Part shown: one piece after another, positions 7,913 to 16,159 of the stretch
How positions within the stretch are numbered: the first letter of the stretch is position 1
How the letters are laid out: each line of letters begins with the position of its first letter
Origin: Clostridiales bacterium
Lineage (GTDB): Bacteria > Bacillota_E > Sulfobacillia > Sulfobacillales > JAIMBI01
Length of the DNA stretch: 19,751 nucleotides
Direction of reading: 5' to 3'
Assembly: GCA_027318915.1 (NCBI GenBank)
Contig: DAHVOH010000061.1
Coordinates: forward strand, 1 to 19,751
Notes under the pieces: model-generated
The model's input: only the letters and a program-made list of their open reading frames with translations
Database searches by the model: none
Told to the model about the DNA's origin: nothing
Translations under genes and position numbers: made by a program

Positions 7913-8080
7913 ATGGGGCGTGTTTGGCTGAAGCTCGCGATGGCGCTCCTGGCGGTGGCGGGCATCCTATCGGGCGGAACGCTTGAGGTTCGCCACCACC
8001 TGCTTCTCGGCGCTTTGATCTTCGTGTCGGGCACGGGACTCTTGGTATGGGTCACGGGGTCATCGGAAGCCGGCTCCTAG
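7913..8080 (+). CDS. Small two-span membrane protein, 55 residues
   Basis: Hypothetical protein, not recognised. Two hydrophobic stretches (about residues 8-20 and 30-48, separated by EVRHH) predict two short membrane segments with a compact hairpin. ATG at 7913 is preceded by GGGGTTGAGG at 7902-7911, an imperfect and very close ribosome binding site. It lies between the LigB-like gene and ddl. A perfect 8-bp stem (8080-8087 with 8101-8108) begins on the last base of its stop codon; with no T-run it is at best a weak terminator or mRNA-stabilising hairpin. The evidence for expression is positional and compositional only. Confidence 0.5.
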   Translation: MGRVWLKLAMALLAVAGILSGGTLEVRHHLLLGALIFVSGTGLLVWVTGSSEAGS

Positions 8081-8183
8081 CCGGGTCGCCCGAAGCCGCA
8101 GACCCGGCCGGGCAGTCTCGGGACGGCGCGCCCGAGGGCGGCCGGCGCCTTTGCCGACGCACGATCGCGAAGGAGAGAACGAC

Positions 8184-9260
8184 GTGGGGAAACCGATGCG
8201 CGACAAGCCGCGCGTGATCGTGATGATGGGGGGACCGTCGGCCGAGCACGAAGTGTCCCTGGCCTCGGGCCGGATGGTGGCGCAGGCGCTGTCTGCCGAT
8301 GCCTATGACGTCCAGGCCTTGGTGATCGGACGGGACGGCCGATGGCAGCTCCTGGCGCCGGAGGCGCTGGCCCTTCAGGAGCCGCATCCGGTCGAGGGCG
8401 CGATGAGTCCGGTCGACACGGACCGAACCCTGCAGGGACTGTGGAATCTGCGCGACGCGGATGTCGTGTTTCTGGCGTTTCACGGGCGGTTTGGAGAGGA
8501 CGGCACCCTCCAGGGCATGCTGGAGACCCTGGGCATTCCCTATACGGGCAGCGGTCCGTTAGCGTCCGCTCTGGCCATGCACAAACAGAAGGCCAAAGAA
8601 ATGCTGGCCCTGTATGGGCTGCATGTTCCACGCGGACTGGTGTTGGCGGCCGAAGAACTCCGCCGGGATCTGGACGCGGCCAGCGCGCGCGTCTTGGCCG
8701 AAATCCCCTTGCCCGCGGTGGTCAAGCCCAATCAAGGGGGATCCAGTCTCGGCATCGGCTTGGCCCGGACGCCGGAGGGATTGCGGGCGGCGCTGCGGGC
8801 GGCGGGCCGTCAGGATGCGCAGGTGCTGGTGGAAGAACGCATTGTGGGCCAAGAGCTGACCTGTCCGGTGTTGGAGACATGGGAGGGCCGGCCGGAGGCC
8901 CTGCCCGTCATCGAGATTATCCCGCACCGGGATGCTTTCTTTGACTTCCGGTCCAAGTATGAAACCGGCGGTGCCGATGAGATTGTTCCGGCGCGCATTC
9001 CGGACGAGGTGCGCGACGCCTGTCAGGCGGCTGCCCTCCAAGCCCACTTGGCGCTCGGCTGCGAGGGATTTTCGCGCACCGACATGATTTGGACGGACCG
9101 GGGCCCGGTGGTGTTGGAGGTCAACACCATTCCCGGCATGACGCCCAATTCCCTGCTGCCTCGATCGGCCAAGGCCTACGGCCTCTCCTTTCCCGAACTG
9201 GTGGACCGCCTGGTGCAGTTGGCTCAGGTGCGCTGGGAACGCCGCCGCCGCTTGGATTAG
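8184..9260 (+). CDS. ddl: D-alanine--D-alanine ligase
   Basis: ATP-grasp ligase making the D-Ala-D-Ala dipeptide for cytoplasmic peptidoglycan precursor synthesis. From GTG at 8184 it has 358 residues, normal for Ddl. This start is chosen because AAGGAGAG (8170-8177) precedes it; the longer frame from 8151 has no such signal. Landmarks are MMGGPSAEHEVSL (14-26), HGRFGEDGTLQG (100-111), KPNQGGSSLGI (181-191), the omega-loop segment SKYETGGADE with Tyr259, and EVNTIPGMTPNSLLP (312-326). Tyr in the omega loop is the residue expected of D-Ala-D-Ala rather than D-Ala-D-Lac ligases. The neighbours give no functional hint; murF or other wall genes are not adjacent. Confidence 0.93.
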   Translation: MGKPMRDKPRVIVMMGGPSAEHEVSLASGRMVAQALSADAYDVQALVIGRDGRWQLLAPEALALQEPHPVEGAMSPVDTDRTLQGLWNLRDADVVFLAFHGRFGEDGTLQGMLETLGIPYTGSGPLASALAMHKQKAKEMLALYGLHVPRGLVLAAEELRRDLDAASARVLAEIPLPAVVKPNQGGSSLGIGLARTPEGLRAALRAAGRQDAQVLVEERIVGQELTCPVLETWEGRPEALPVIEIIPHRDAFFDFRSKYETGGADEIVPARIPDEVRDACQAAALQAHLALGCEGFSRTDMIWTDRGPVVLEVNTIPGMTPNSLLPRSAKAYGLSFPELVDRLVQLAQVRWERRRRLD

Positions 9261-10374
9261 TCAACCGCCCGGGGCATTGCCGCGCGCGAAGCGGTCGTCG
9301 CGGCGTTCGAGCCATTTCTCCGTCTGCCGCTGGGGATCTGACGATCGCCGGCCGGCGACGGTCGCTCATGATCCGGTTTCTGCGGAGCGGCTCGGGATCG
9401 CTGTCCCCTGGGCGGCCTCTTCGCCGATGCGGCGTGAGCGCTGGGCGACGACGCACAGACGATGTTGACCTCGAGGGTTCCGCCGCAGTGGCTTGTAAGG
9501 GGTAGGCGGGCGCCATCCCCGGGGGCCGCCCGAGACGCCGCCGCCCTGGGGGAGCCCGCCCCTTCCCGGCGGAGACGATGGGTATCGTTGAGGGGAATCG
9601 GCCCACGCCCGTCTGTAGCCGAATGGTCCCTTCCGGCGGAACGACCGGCGTGGGGGCTGCAGAGGCCCCGGGGAAAGCCGGCCTCCGCCGCCGGCCCGTC
9701 CCTCCGGGTACCGTCCGGCGCACGGCACCCGGGCCAAGACAGGGTGCGCCGCTCCTCACGGCCACGACGCAGAGGTGGCGGACAGGGCCATAGACCACCC
9801 GGCCCGGCATGTTTCCCGGTATGGCCGGGGAGATTCCGGGAATACTCGGATGTCGGAAACGGCGGGTGGTTGAGGGGACCACGGCGAGCGCAGTCGGGCA
9901 TCCATGCCGCCCTCCGCCTGCGGGACGTGCTCGACGCCGACGGGAGGCAAACAGCCGGCGTGGTCCACTCGCTTCTCCCCGCCGTGCCATTGCCACGAGC
10001 CCCGGACATTGGCCTGACCAAGACGGCGAGGCCCCGCCCAGGGGCATGCGCGCACGCAGCGTGCGCCTGGCCGCCCTGGGGGCCATCGGCGGTTTCCGGC
10101 CGAAGGGGCTCATGGGTTTTGCAATGCCTGGGCGGACAGAGAAGGGCCCCCGCGGAAGCCCAAGCGCGAGGCCAGACCGGGTGGGACCCTTTCGCCCGCA
10201 GCGCTCCGCATGGGTGCCCCGGCGGCATCGGCACCCGGCGCGGACCGTGCCTGACGACAACCCCCGACCATCCCCGAGATCGCGCCGAGGATGGTCTGGG
10301 ATCAGGAAAGCCGGCTGTGTCGGCGAGCCCGGGGCGGAAACCTGCTAATGTTAAGGGAGAAGAGGAGGAGTCGG
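9261..10374. other. 1.1-kb spacer without a credible gene, rich in inverted repeats
   Basis: Several long frames are open on both strands, but all encode Arg/Pro/Gly-rich low-complexity sequence. They lack domain motifs and matching ribosome binding sites, as expected for non-coding GC-rich DNA. Visible structures include a 14-bp palindrome at 9345-9358 and an 8-bp stem 9602-9609/9647-9654. Further stems are 9653-9657/9665-9669, 9677-9682/9690-9695, 10050-10056/10060-10066 and 10267-10273/10289-10295. No tRNA, SRP RNA, RNase P or tmRNA signature was recognised. The AI-2E gene's ribosome binding site is at its right end. Confidence 0.5.
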
Positions 10375-11532
10375 ATGGCGCCCGGCGGCCCGGGAAGAAG
10401 CTTTCGGGAGCGGCTGGCGGTGGCTCGGGACATCATCCTGGTCCTGGTCGGAGCGGGCGTGGTTCTGGTGGCCATTTGGGCCGTGCTGAGCCGGATAGCC
10501 GACGTCGTGTTGGTCCTCATCCTCTCTTCCATGTTCACCATTTTTCTGTCGCCGTCGGTCAAGGCTCTGAATCGCTACATGGGCCGGCCCTGGGCGGTTC
10601 TCATCGTGGTGCTGACCGCGAGCGCGCTTTTCCTCGGCGGCGGCATCCTGGTGATCACGCTGTTGATTGGCCAGCTCGCCGGCTTGGCCGTGCATCTGCC
10701 GCGGGAGTTGTCGCACCTGGCCGGGACCGCGGGTCAGTTCCTGGCCTGGGCCAAGCGGTTCGGATTCACCGTGCAGGCGGCTACGCTGGAAAGCCGGTTT
10801 CTGGGCAGCGTGGGGTCCATCTCTTCGATCATCCTCACGCAGACGGTGCATTTCCTGCTGACGATGGTGTCGGGTTTGGGCGACGCCGTGATCACCATCT
10901 TTATTACGGTCTACCTTCTCCTGGACACCCATCGAATCCACAACGCGGTCGTGCGCCTGGTGCCCATGGCCCAGCGCGCCAGTCTGCTGGAGGTGCAGGC
11001 CACCGTGACCCGGGTCATCCGCGGCTACCTGCGCGGACAGCTGGTCTTGTCGCTGGTGGTGGGGGGAGGATTTGGGCTGGGCAGCTGGTTTATCGGCCTT
11101 CCCTACCCGTTGGCCTTGGGGGTGTTTGCCGGGCTGATGGAGTTGATCCCCCTGCTGGGGCCCGTGTTGGGTGCGATTTTGCCGTTCTTCCTGGCGCTCT
11201 TCGGCCGACACCCCTACGTGCAGGTGCCGGAGGTGATTCTGCTCTGGGCCGGCGTCCACATCCTGGAGTCCCAAGTGCTGGTTCCCAAGATCATGCGCAG
11301 CCAAGTGGGGCTGCATCCCGTGTTGTCGGTGGTGGCTCTGATGACTGGGGCCATTCTGCTGGGCATCTGGGGCGCGATCTTCGCCGTGCCGGTGGCCGGC
11401 ATCGTGGTGGCGGCGTGGGTGGCGGGAGTGCAGGCCTGGCGCGAACGGGTGGTGCTGCATAGTCCACTGGTCCTCCCCAACGACGCGGACAATGGCTCCG
11501 GGGCAGAGGGAACCCGGCTGGGCGGAGGCTGA
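10375..11532 (+). CDS. AI-2E family (YdiK/PerM-like) membrane protein
   Basis: 385-residue polytopic membrane protein of the AI-2E transporter family, whose members act as exporters or Na+(Li+)/H+ antiporters; the true substrate here is unknown. N-terminal paired hydrophobic segments (about residues 18-60) and a third at 75-100 are followed by a soluble stretch. The conserved C-terminal block comes next, with YLRGQLVLSLVVGG, YPLALGVFAGLMELIPLLGP and ILESQVLVPKIMRSQVGLHP. I chose ATG at 10375 because GAGGAGGAG at 10362-10370 precedes it. An in-frame ATG at 10348 would add nine basic residues, and the frame open from 10291 is not coding-like upstream of this. It ends 38 nt before the glp promoter. 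Confidence 0.85.
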   Translation: MAPGGPGRSFRERLAVARDIILVLVGAGVVLVAIWAVLSRIADVVLVLILSSMFTIFLSPSVKALNRYMGRPWAVLIVVLTASALFLGGGILVITLLIGQLAGLAVHLPRELSHLAGTAGQFLAWAKRFGFTVQAATLESRFLGSVGSISSIILTQTVHFLLTMVSGLGDAVITIFITVYLLLDTHRIHNAVVRLVPMAQRASLLEVQATVTRVIRGYLRGQLVLSLVVGGGFGLGSWFIGLPYPLALGVFAGLMELIPLLGPVLGAILPFFLALFGRHPYVQVPEVILLWAGVHILESQVLVPKIMRSQVGLHPVLSVVALMTGAILLGIWGAIFAVPVAGIVVAAWVAGVQAWRERVVLHSPLVLPNDADNGSGAEGTRLGGG

Positions 11533-11569
11533 CGGGGCGGCATCCGAAGGGCCGCGCCGCTCGGCCGTC

Positions 11570-11598
11570 TTGGCAAGCCGCGGCCGATGCCGTAGTAT
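11570..11598 (+). promoter_or_regulatory. Sigma-70/SigA-type promoter of the glpABC-glpP operon
   Basis: TTGGCA at 11570-11575 (one mismatch to TTGACA) and TAGTAT at 11593-11598 are separated by exactly 17 nt. The predicted start site near 11605 gives an untranslated leader of about 85 nt before glpA. That leader contains the hairpin at 11636-11667, so initiation and antitermination could both control the operon. Confidence 0.6.
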
Positions 11599-11604
11599 GA
11601 CAGC

Positions 11605-11689
11605 CATATCACGGATCCTGGGCACAGAACGGCAGAGCCCGGCAACGAACGATGGCGTTGCCGGGCTTGTCTCATGCGGGAGTGAGACC
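11605..11689 (+). promoter_or_regulatory. glpA leader, probable GlpP-controlled attenuator
   Basis: The predicted untranslated leader carries the element GGGCACAGA (11620-11628) followed by GCAGAG (11632-11637), which overlaps the 5' arm of the terminator-like hairpin by two bases. The same arrangement is found before the MFS gene at 17119-17136. In Bacillus, GlpP bound to G3P prevents termination in glp leaders, and a glpP gene lies in this very operon. Assigning this leader to GlpP is inference from position and the shared motif. Confidence 0.6.
11636..11671 (+). terminator. Terminator-like hairpin in the glpA leader
   Basis: A perfect 12-bp stem (11636-11647 with 11656-11667) with an 8-nt loop, followed by a weak T-rich tail (TTGTCT). 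It ends about 20 nt before the glpA start. The short tail makes it weaker than the hairpin at 17136-17168, and the loop and stem lie in a non-coding leader. Confidence 0.65.
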
Positions 11690-13153
11690 ATGGTGGTGAT
11701 CGTTGGGGGAGGCGCCACGGGCCTTGGCGTCGGCTGGGATTTGGCGCTGCGGGGCGTCGCGGTTACGGTGGTGGAGTCAGGACAGCTGGGGGCGGGGACG
11801 TCCGGTCGCTTCCACGGGCTGTTGCACAGCGGCGGGCGCTATGCGGTGTCCGATCCGGAGGCGGCGCGCGAGTGCGCCGAGGAGGCCCGGATCCTGAGCC
11901 GAATGGCGCCCGACGCCGTGGAGTCCACGGGAGGTTACTTTGTGGCCGGTCCCGAGGACGCGGAGGAGTATGCCGGTGCCTGGCAAGGGGCTGCGGCCCG
12001 TTCGGGAGTCCTGGCGCGGGAAGTGGATCCCTCCGGGCTGGTGCGCCGGCTCCCGGCGCTCCGTTCCGACGTGCGGCGCGCGTTCTGGGTTCCCGATGGC
12101 GTGCTGGAAGGGTTTCGCCTGTTGGAGATGCTGCGCTCCGGCATTGTTGCCCATGGGGGTCAGGTGAGGACGCCATGCCGGTTCGTGGGGCTGGAGGTGT
12201 CCGCCGGGCGAGTGGTGGGCGCCCGCGTCCAAGACCCAGACGGAACGGCGGTCATCGCATGCGGGGCCGTTGTCAATGCGGCCGGTCCCTATGCCGGAGC
12301 GGTGGCGGGATTGGCGGGGATTCCGCTCCACCTGTCCCTTTCGGCCGGGCTCATGCTCATCTTTGCGAACCGGATCGCGCCGTGGCCGATCAATCGTCTG
12401 GCCTGGCCTGGGGACGGCGACATTGTGGTGCCGCATCAGTCCGTCTCCATTCTGGGGACCACCGACGTGCCCGTCGTCTCCCCCGATGCCCCGCCGCCGA
12501 CGCGCGACGAAGCGGAGCGGCTGATGCAGTTGGGGGCGAGGCTCTTTCCACGCATCGGCGAGTGGCGGGTACTCCGAGCCTTTGCCGGCGTGCGCCCGCT
12601 GTATGCCGAGGGCTCGTCGGACGGTGACACCCGGCACCTGAGCCGCGATTTCACCGTCCTGGACCATGGTGAGCGCGGAGGCCCGGAGGGCTTCTATTCG
12701 ATTGTCGGCGGCAAATGGACCACGTTTCGGCTGATGGCGGAGCGCACGGCCGATGCGGTCGCGGCGCACCTGGGGGTGGACCGTCCCTGTCTGACCCGGA
12801 TCACGCCTCTGCCGCCGCTTCGCGCCCTGACCGAGGAGGGTCCCTGGATCTGCGAGTGCGAGCATGTCGGCGCCGAAGCCCTGGCGCGCGCCGCCGTCGA
12901 CCCGCTGCCTACCGTCAGGACCCAGACTTGGGTGGGGATGGGGCCGTGCCAGGGCACCTTCTGCCTGCACCGGGTGGCCGCCGCTCGGGCGGCGGTCGTC
13001 GGTCGGCCGGCCGCGCGCGCGGAGCTGGACGCCCTGCGGGCGGAACGCCAACGGGGAATGGACGCCGTCCTCTGGGGGGGCAACGCCCGGCAGTGGGCGC
13101 TTATGGCCAGTGTTCGCCGTCAGAGCCTCGATGAGCCGGGAGCCGCCCGATGA
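11690..13153 (+). CDS. glpA: Anaerobic-type glycerol-3-phosphate dehydrogenase, catalytic subunit A
   Basis: FAD-dependent oxidation of sn-glycerol 3-phosphate to dihydroxyacetone phosphate as part of the membrane-associated GlpABC complex. 487 residues from ATG at 11690, preceded by GGGAGTGAG (11679-11687). The open frame runs further upstream through the leader and promoter but is not coding there. The Rossmann FAD motif GGGATG is at residues 6-11. The GlpA hallmark GRFHGLLHSGGRYAVSDPEAA starts near residue 39. GGKWTTFR lies near residue 340. The C-terminal BFD-type [2Fe-2S] domain has Cys388, Cys390, Cys420 and Cys425 (ICECE and GPCQGTFC); this domain separates GlpA from the usual GlpD. 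The stop overlaps the glpB start (ATGA, 13150-13153), implying translational coupling. Shorter than the E. coli protein but complete in its domains. Confidence 0.93.
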   Translation: MVVIVGGGATGLGVGWDLALRGVAVTVVESGQLGAGTSGRFHGLLHSGGRYAVSDPEAARECAEEARILSRMAPDAVESTGGYFVAGPEDAEEYAGAWQGAAARSGVLAREVDPSGLVRRLPALRSDVRRAFWVPDGVLEGFRLLEMLRSGIVAHGGQVRTPCRFVGLEVSAGRVVGARVQDPDGTAVIACGAVVNAAGPYAGAVAGLAGIPLHLSLSAGLMLIFANRIAPWPINRLAWPGDGDIVVPHQSVSILGTTDVPVVSPDAPPPTRDEAERLMQLGARLFPRIGEWRVLRAFAGVRPLYAEGSSDGDTRHLSRDFTVLDHGERGGPEGFYSIVGGKWTTFRLMAERTADAVAAHLGVDRPCLTRITPLPPLRALTEEGPWICECEHVGAEALARAAVDPLPTVRTQTWVGMGPCQGTFCLHRVAAARAAVVGRPAARAELDALRAERQRGMDAVLWGGNARQWALMASVRRQSLDEPGAAR

Positions 13154-14310
13154 GGTGGGAGGCGGCGGTGGCGGTCGTGGGCCGCGGTCCGGCCGGACTG
13201 GCCGCAGCCACATTTTTGACCGCCGCGCACATTCCGGTCGTGGTGGTGGCCGACGGTCGCGGGACCCTGGAATTGTGGTCCGGGGAATGGCACTTTCTCA
13301 GTCGGGAAGGACTGGAGCCGGTGTCCGACCCGTATGCGGTTTGGGAACACCGCCCGCCGCATCCCCAGGTCCGGTGGAGCCGCGACGCGTGGGGAGTCTG
13401 GTGGGGGAGGCTCCTCGACGCCTGGCGGGCGGCTGGCATTCCCGTACCGGAGCGGGTTCCCAGCCGCAACTGTTGGACGCTGGGTTCCGCGGGCGTGCCG
13501 CGGCCGACATTCGTGGCGGCCGGGTGGCAATATCAGACTCAGGAGCTGGAACCCCTCTGGCTGGTGGGATTTTCCGGTCTGTCCGACAGTCTGGTCGACT
13601 GGCAGGCGGCCGAATATGAGGCCGCCTGCGGCCGGGACGCGGGCGTTTCCGTTTGGGAGCCGCCGGCAGAGCTCCAGCGGGAGGGAAGCCCTCTCCGCTG
13701 GGCGGCCTATTTTGACCGCCACGGTGTCGAGGACCTGGCCGCCGACCTGCGCCGGGCACTGCCGGCCGAGTCTCGCGGTCGCCCGCTGGTCCTGCCTCAG
13801 GTGATGGGATTTCGTCATACGGAAGCGTTGTTGGACGAGCTTCAACGTCGACTCGACCGGCCCGTCGCGGAGTTGCCTCTGGGTGTTCCCTGCCTGGGGG
13901 GATGGCGCTGGCAGCAGCGGTGGGAATCCTGGCTCACCGACCAAGGGGTGGGTTGGATCCAGGGGCGCGTGGTGCAGATCGGGGACGGCCGGATCGTTTT
14001 GGATGACGGGCGAACATGGCGCCCGGCCGGCGTGATTCTCGCCACCGGGGGTGTGTTGGGGGGTGGTATCGCCGTGGGGGTGGACGGACAGGCCGTCAAT
14101 ACGGCCACCGGGGACCCGTTGGGTATGGCGCTGACGGCGGAAGACCTGGAGGCGGTCGGTCTGCCGGCTCGCGGCGCCGGCTATGCGACAGCCGGCCGGT
14201 CCCTGGCTGGATGCCAGCCGGATCGGGAGGGGGATGGCGGGGCGATGAACGTGTGGTCGGCGGCGCAGGCGGTGGCGTGGTGGCGGGGCGGGGCAGGGAG
14301 CGGATCATGA
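13150..14310 (+). CDS. glpB: Anaerobic-type glycerol-3-phosphate dehydrogenase subunit B
   Basis: Flavoprotein subunit of GlpABC, thought to relay electrons between GlpA and the membrane-anchoring GlpC. 386 residues. The dinucleotide-binding motif VVGRGPAG is at residues 9-16, and a second conserved stretch ILATGGVLGGG lies near residue 300, as in GlpB. The C-terminal AGCQPDREGDGGAMNVWSA resembles the flavin-contacting end of these oxidoreductases. The sequence is more divergent than GlpA, so the assignment rests partly on its position between glpA and glpC. Both junctions are ATGA overlaps (13150-13153 and 14307-14310). It is somewhat shorter than the enterobacterial protein, with no sign of truncation. 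Confidence 0.85.
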   Translation: MRWEAAVAVVGRGPAGLAAATFLTAAHIPVVVVADGRGTLELWSGEWHFLSREGLEPVSDPYAVWEHRPPHPQVRWSRDAWGVWWGRLLDAWRAAGIPVPERVPSRNCWTLGSAGVPRPTFVAAGWQYQTQELEPLWLVGFSGLSDSLVDWQAAEYEAACGRDAGVSVWEPPAELQREGSPLRWAAYFDRHGVEDLAADLRRALPAESRGRPLVLPQVMGFRHTEALLDELQRRLDRPVAELPLGVPCLGGWRWQQRWESWLTDQGVGWIQGRVVQIGDGRIVLDDGRTWRPAGVILATGGVLGGGIAVGVDGQAVNTATGDPLGMALTAEDLEAVGLPARGAGYATAGRSLAGCQPDREGDGGAMNVWSAAQAVAWWRGGAGSGS

Positions 14311-15461
14311 AGAGCGCGTCACTGGACTGGGCCGACACGGACCAGTGCTTAAAGTGCAACATCTGCACGGCCGAGTGCCCGGTATACCGCGTGGATGCCG
14401 CCTTTCCGGGGCCCAAGGCCCTCGGCCCCGACTGGTACCGCCGGATGCAGGCCGGGCGCACGGAGACTCACCCGCATGTCAGCGACTGCACCTTTTGTCA
14501 GTTGTGCGAAGCGGCCTGTCCGGCGGATGTCCCGGTGGCGCACCTGATTGCCTGGCACAAAAGTCGTGCCGGCGAGCCATGGACCCGGCGGCTTCGCGAT
14601 CTGGTGCTCACCCATCCGCACTGGGTGGCGAGATGGCCGCGGCTGATGGCGGTGCCGCGCCCGGTCGCTCGCGGCCTCGGCATTTCGACGCGGAGCGTGC
14701 GCCCCTCGGCCGGCCCCTCGACCCCTCCGGCGAGGCGGCACGTCGCCGCGGCCCCTCGCCGGGTGGGCCTCTTGGTCGACTGTTACAGCCGGGCCTTCGA
14801 CCGGGAGACGGTGGCGGCCGCCGAAGCCCTGCTGGGTCTATGGGGATTGGCTGTCATTCCGGTTCCCGGTGATTCGCAATGTTGTGGCGCGGCGGCCTAC
14901 GCCGGCGGTCAGCCGGAGACGGCCAAGCGGGTGGCCGGGGCGATGGAACGGAGCCTGGGCGCGCTGAGCCCGGAGGCCGAGACGCTGGTGACGCTCAATG
15001 CGACGTGCGACGCGACGATTCGGGAGGAGTGGCCCCGATATCTGGGCCTGCGTTCGGGCCGGAACGTGGTGCCATTCACGGAAATGGCTCTCGAGGCGGC
15101 TCCGCCCTCGTTTTGGGAGACGTGTCGGCGGGCCCCGGTCGAGAAGGTGTGGGTGCACACGACCTGCCGAAGTCGCGTGGCACGCGGTGAGGGGGCCCTG
15201 CAGCAGCTCGCGCAGGAGGGCGGCGGTGCGCCGCGGTCCCTGGGCCTGGCGTGCTGCGGGGCCGGCGGATCGTATGCGTTCAAGGCGGAACACGAGGCGG
15301 TGGCGCACGACCTCGGCAGCGTGCCGACGGGCATTGACCCCGGTGCCGTGCTTCTGACCGACAGCGGCACCTGCGCCCTCCATTTGGGGCAGCTGCAGGC
15401 GGTGCGGGCGCGGCACCCGGCTTGGTGGCTCTACCGACGATACCGGCAGGGCAGCGCCTGA
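14307..15461 (+). CDS. glpC: Anaerobic-type glycerol-3-phosphate dehydrogenase subunit C (iron-sulfur)
   Basis: Iron-sulfur subunit that links GlpAB to the membrane quinone pool. 384 residues from ATG at 14307, with GCAGGGAG at 14293-14300 and a 4-nt overlap with glpB. Two [4Fe-4S] motifs occur at the N terminus: Cys14, 17, 20 and 24 (CLKCNICTAECP) and Cys61, 64, 67 and 71 (CTFCQLCEAACP). Two cysteine-rich CCG-type domains follow, as in heterodisulfide reductase subunits: DCY...SQCCGAAAY, then TTCRSRV...LACCGAGGSY. A 113-nt gap separates it from glpP; an imperfect stem (15482-15490 with 15504-15511) lies there, without a T-run. Confidence 0.92.
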   Translation: MKSASLDWADTDQCLKCNICTAECPVYRVDAAFPGPKALGPDWYRRMQAGRTETHPHVSDCTFCQLCEAACPADVPVAHLIAWHKSRAGEPWTRRLRDLVLTHPHWVARWPRLMAVPRPVARGLGISTRSVRPSAGPSTPPARRHVAAAPRRVGLLVDCYSRAFDRETVAAAEALLGLWGLAVIPVPGDSQCCGAAAYAGGQPETAKRVAGAMERSLGALSPEAETLVTLNATCDATIREEWPRYLGLRSGRNVVPFTEMALEAAPPSFWETCRRAPVEKVWVHTTCRSRVARGEGALQQLAQEGGGAPRSLGLACCGAGGSYAFKAEHEAVAHDLGSVPTGIDPGAVLLTDSGTCALHLGQLQAVRARHPAWWLYRRYRQGSA

Positions 15462-15574
15462 GCCGCGCCCCAGGGTCATCACCGGGCGACGGATGGCGAG
15501 GGGGTCGCCGGCAAGGGCCAGGCCCGACCGGAGTGGAAAGACCTGACGGCTGTGGGGAGAGGAAGGGGTCGACC

Positions 15575-16159
15575 GTGGGGAGCAAACTGGTCCTGCCCAA
15601 GCTCATTCCGGCCGTACGGCAGATGGAGCGGTGGGACATCGTTCTCGCCCATCCCCATCTCGACACCGTGTTTTTTCTGGGGGGCAGCATCGGTACGGTG
15701 GGCGAGCCGGTGGCTCGGCTGCAGAAAGCCGGGCGGCGCGTCTTCATCCACGTCGACATGCTGCGCGGACTGAACCCGGACGCTGACGGCATGCAGTTTC
15801 TGGCCGAATTTGTGGGCCCGGACGGCATCATCACCACGCACTCCAGCACGGTTCAGCACGCGCGGCGGGCCGGACTGGTGACGGTTCAACGCCTGTTTCT
15901 CCTGGATTCCCAGTCGCTGACCCATGGCGTCGCGCAGATTCAGTCATCCAAACCGCATGCGGTGGAGGTGCTGCCGGGGGTGATTCCCCGGGCGGTGCGG
16001 ACCATCGCTCGACAGGTGGCGTGTCCGGTCATCGCCGGTGGGCTCATCGTCGAGGACGCCCAAGTGCGCGAGATGCTGCAAAGCGGCGCGGCCAGCGTAT
16101 CCACGAGCCGAGAGGCGCTTTGGGGAACAGATTGGGGAGAAGGGGCGGAGAACGGTTGA
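15575..16159 (+). CDS. glpP: Glycerol-3-phosphate-responsive antiterminator GlpP
   Basis: RNA-binding regulator that, when loaded with G3P, prevents termination in the leaders of glp transcripts; characterised in Bacillus subtilis. 194 residues, matching the family length. The protein shows the GlpP signature along a TIM-barrel-like fold: VFFLGGSIGTV (32-42), RVFIHVDMLRGL (55-66), DGIITTHSS (83-91), QRLFLLDSQSL (105-115), KPHAVEVLPGVIP (126-138) and VIAGGLIVEDA (152-162). GTG at 15575 is chosen over the longer open frame because GGGGAGAGGAAGGGG (15554-15568) precedes it. Its stop overlaps the start of the HAD phosphatase gene. Its obvious targets are the leaders at 11605-11689 and 17113-17202. 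Confidence 0.93.
   Translation: MGSKLVLPKLIPAVRQMERWDIVLAHPHLDTVFFLGGSIGTVGEPVARLQKAGRRVFIHVDMLRGLNPDADGMQFLAEFVGPDGIITTHSSTVQHARRAGLVTVQRLFLLDSQSLTHGVAQIQSSKPHAVEVLPGVIPRAVRTIARQVACPVIAGGLIVEDAQVREMLQSGAASVSTSREALWGTDWGEGAENG

Noticed and set aside
9121..10260. Long open frames on the - strand (379 and 325 codons) and a long + frame from 9462
   Set aside because: Arg/Pro/Gly-rich, no domains or ribosome binding sites, and they overlap real genes; GC-rich DNA keeps frames open by chance.
10291..10374. Upstream extension of the AI-2E gene to 10291
   Set aside because: The good ribosome binding site at 10362-10370 serves ATG 10375; the extension is polar and basic with no family similarity.
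11492..11689. Extension of GlpA upstream to 11492
   Set aside because: It would cross the promoter and leader hairpin and overlap the end of the AI-2E gene; GlpA homologues start close to the FAD motif.
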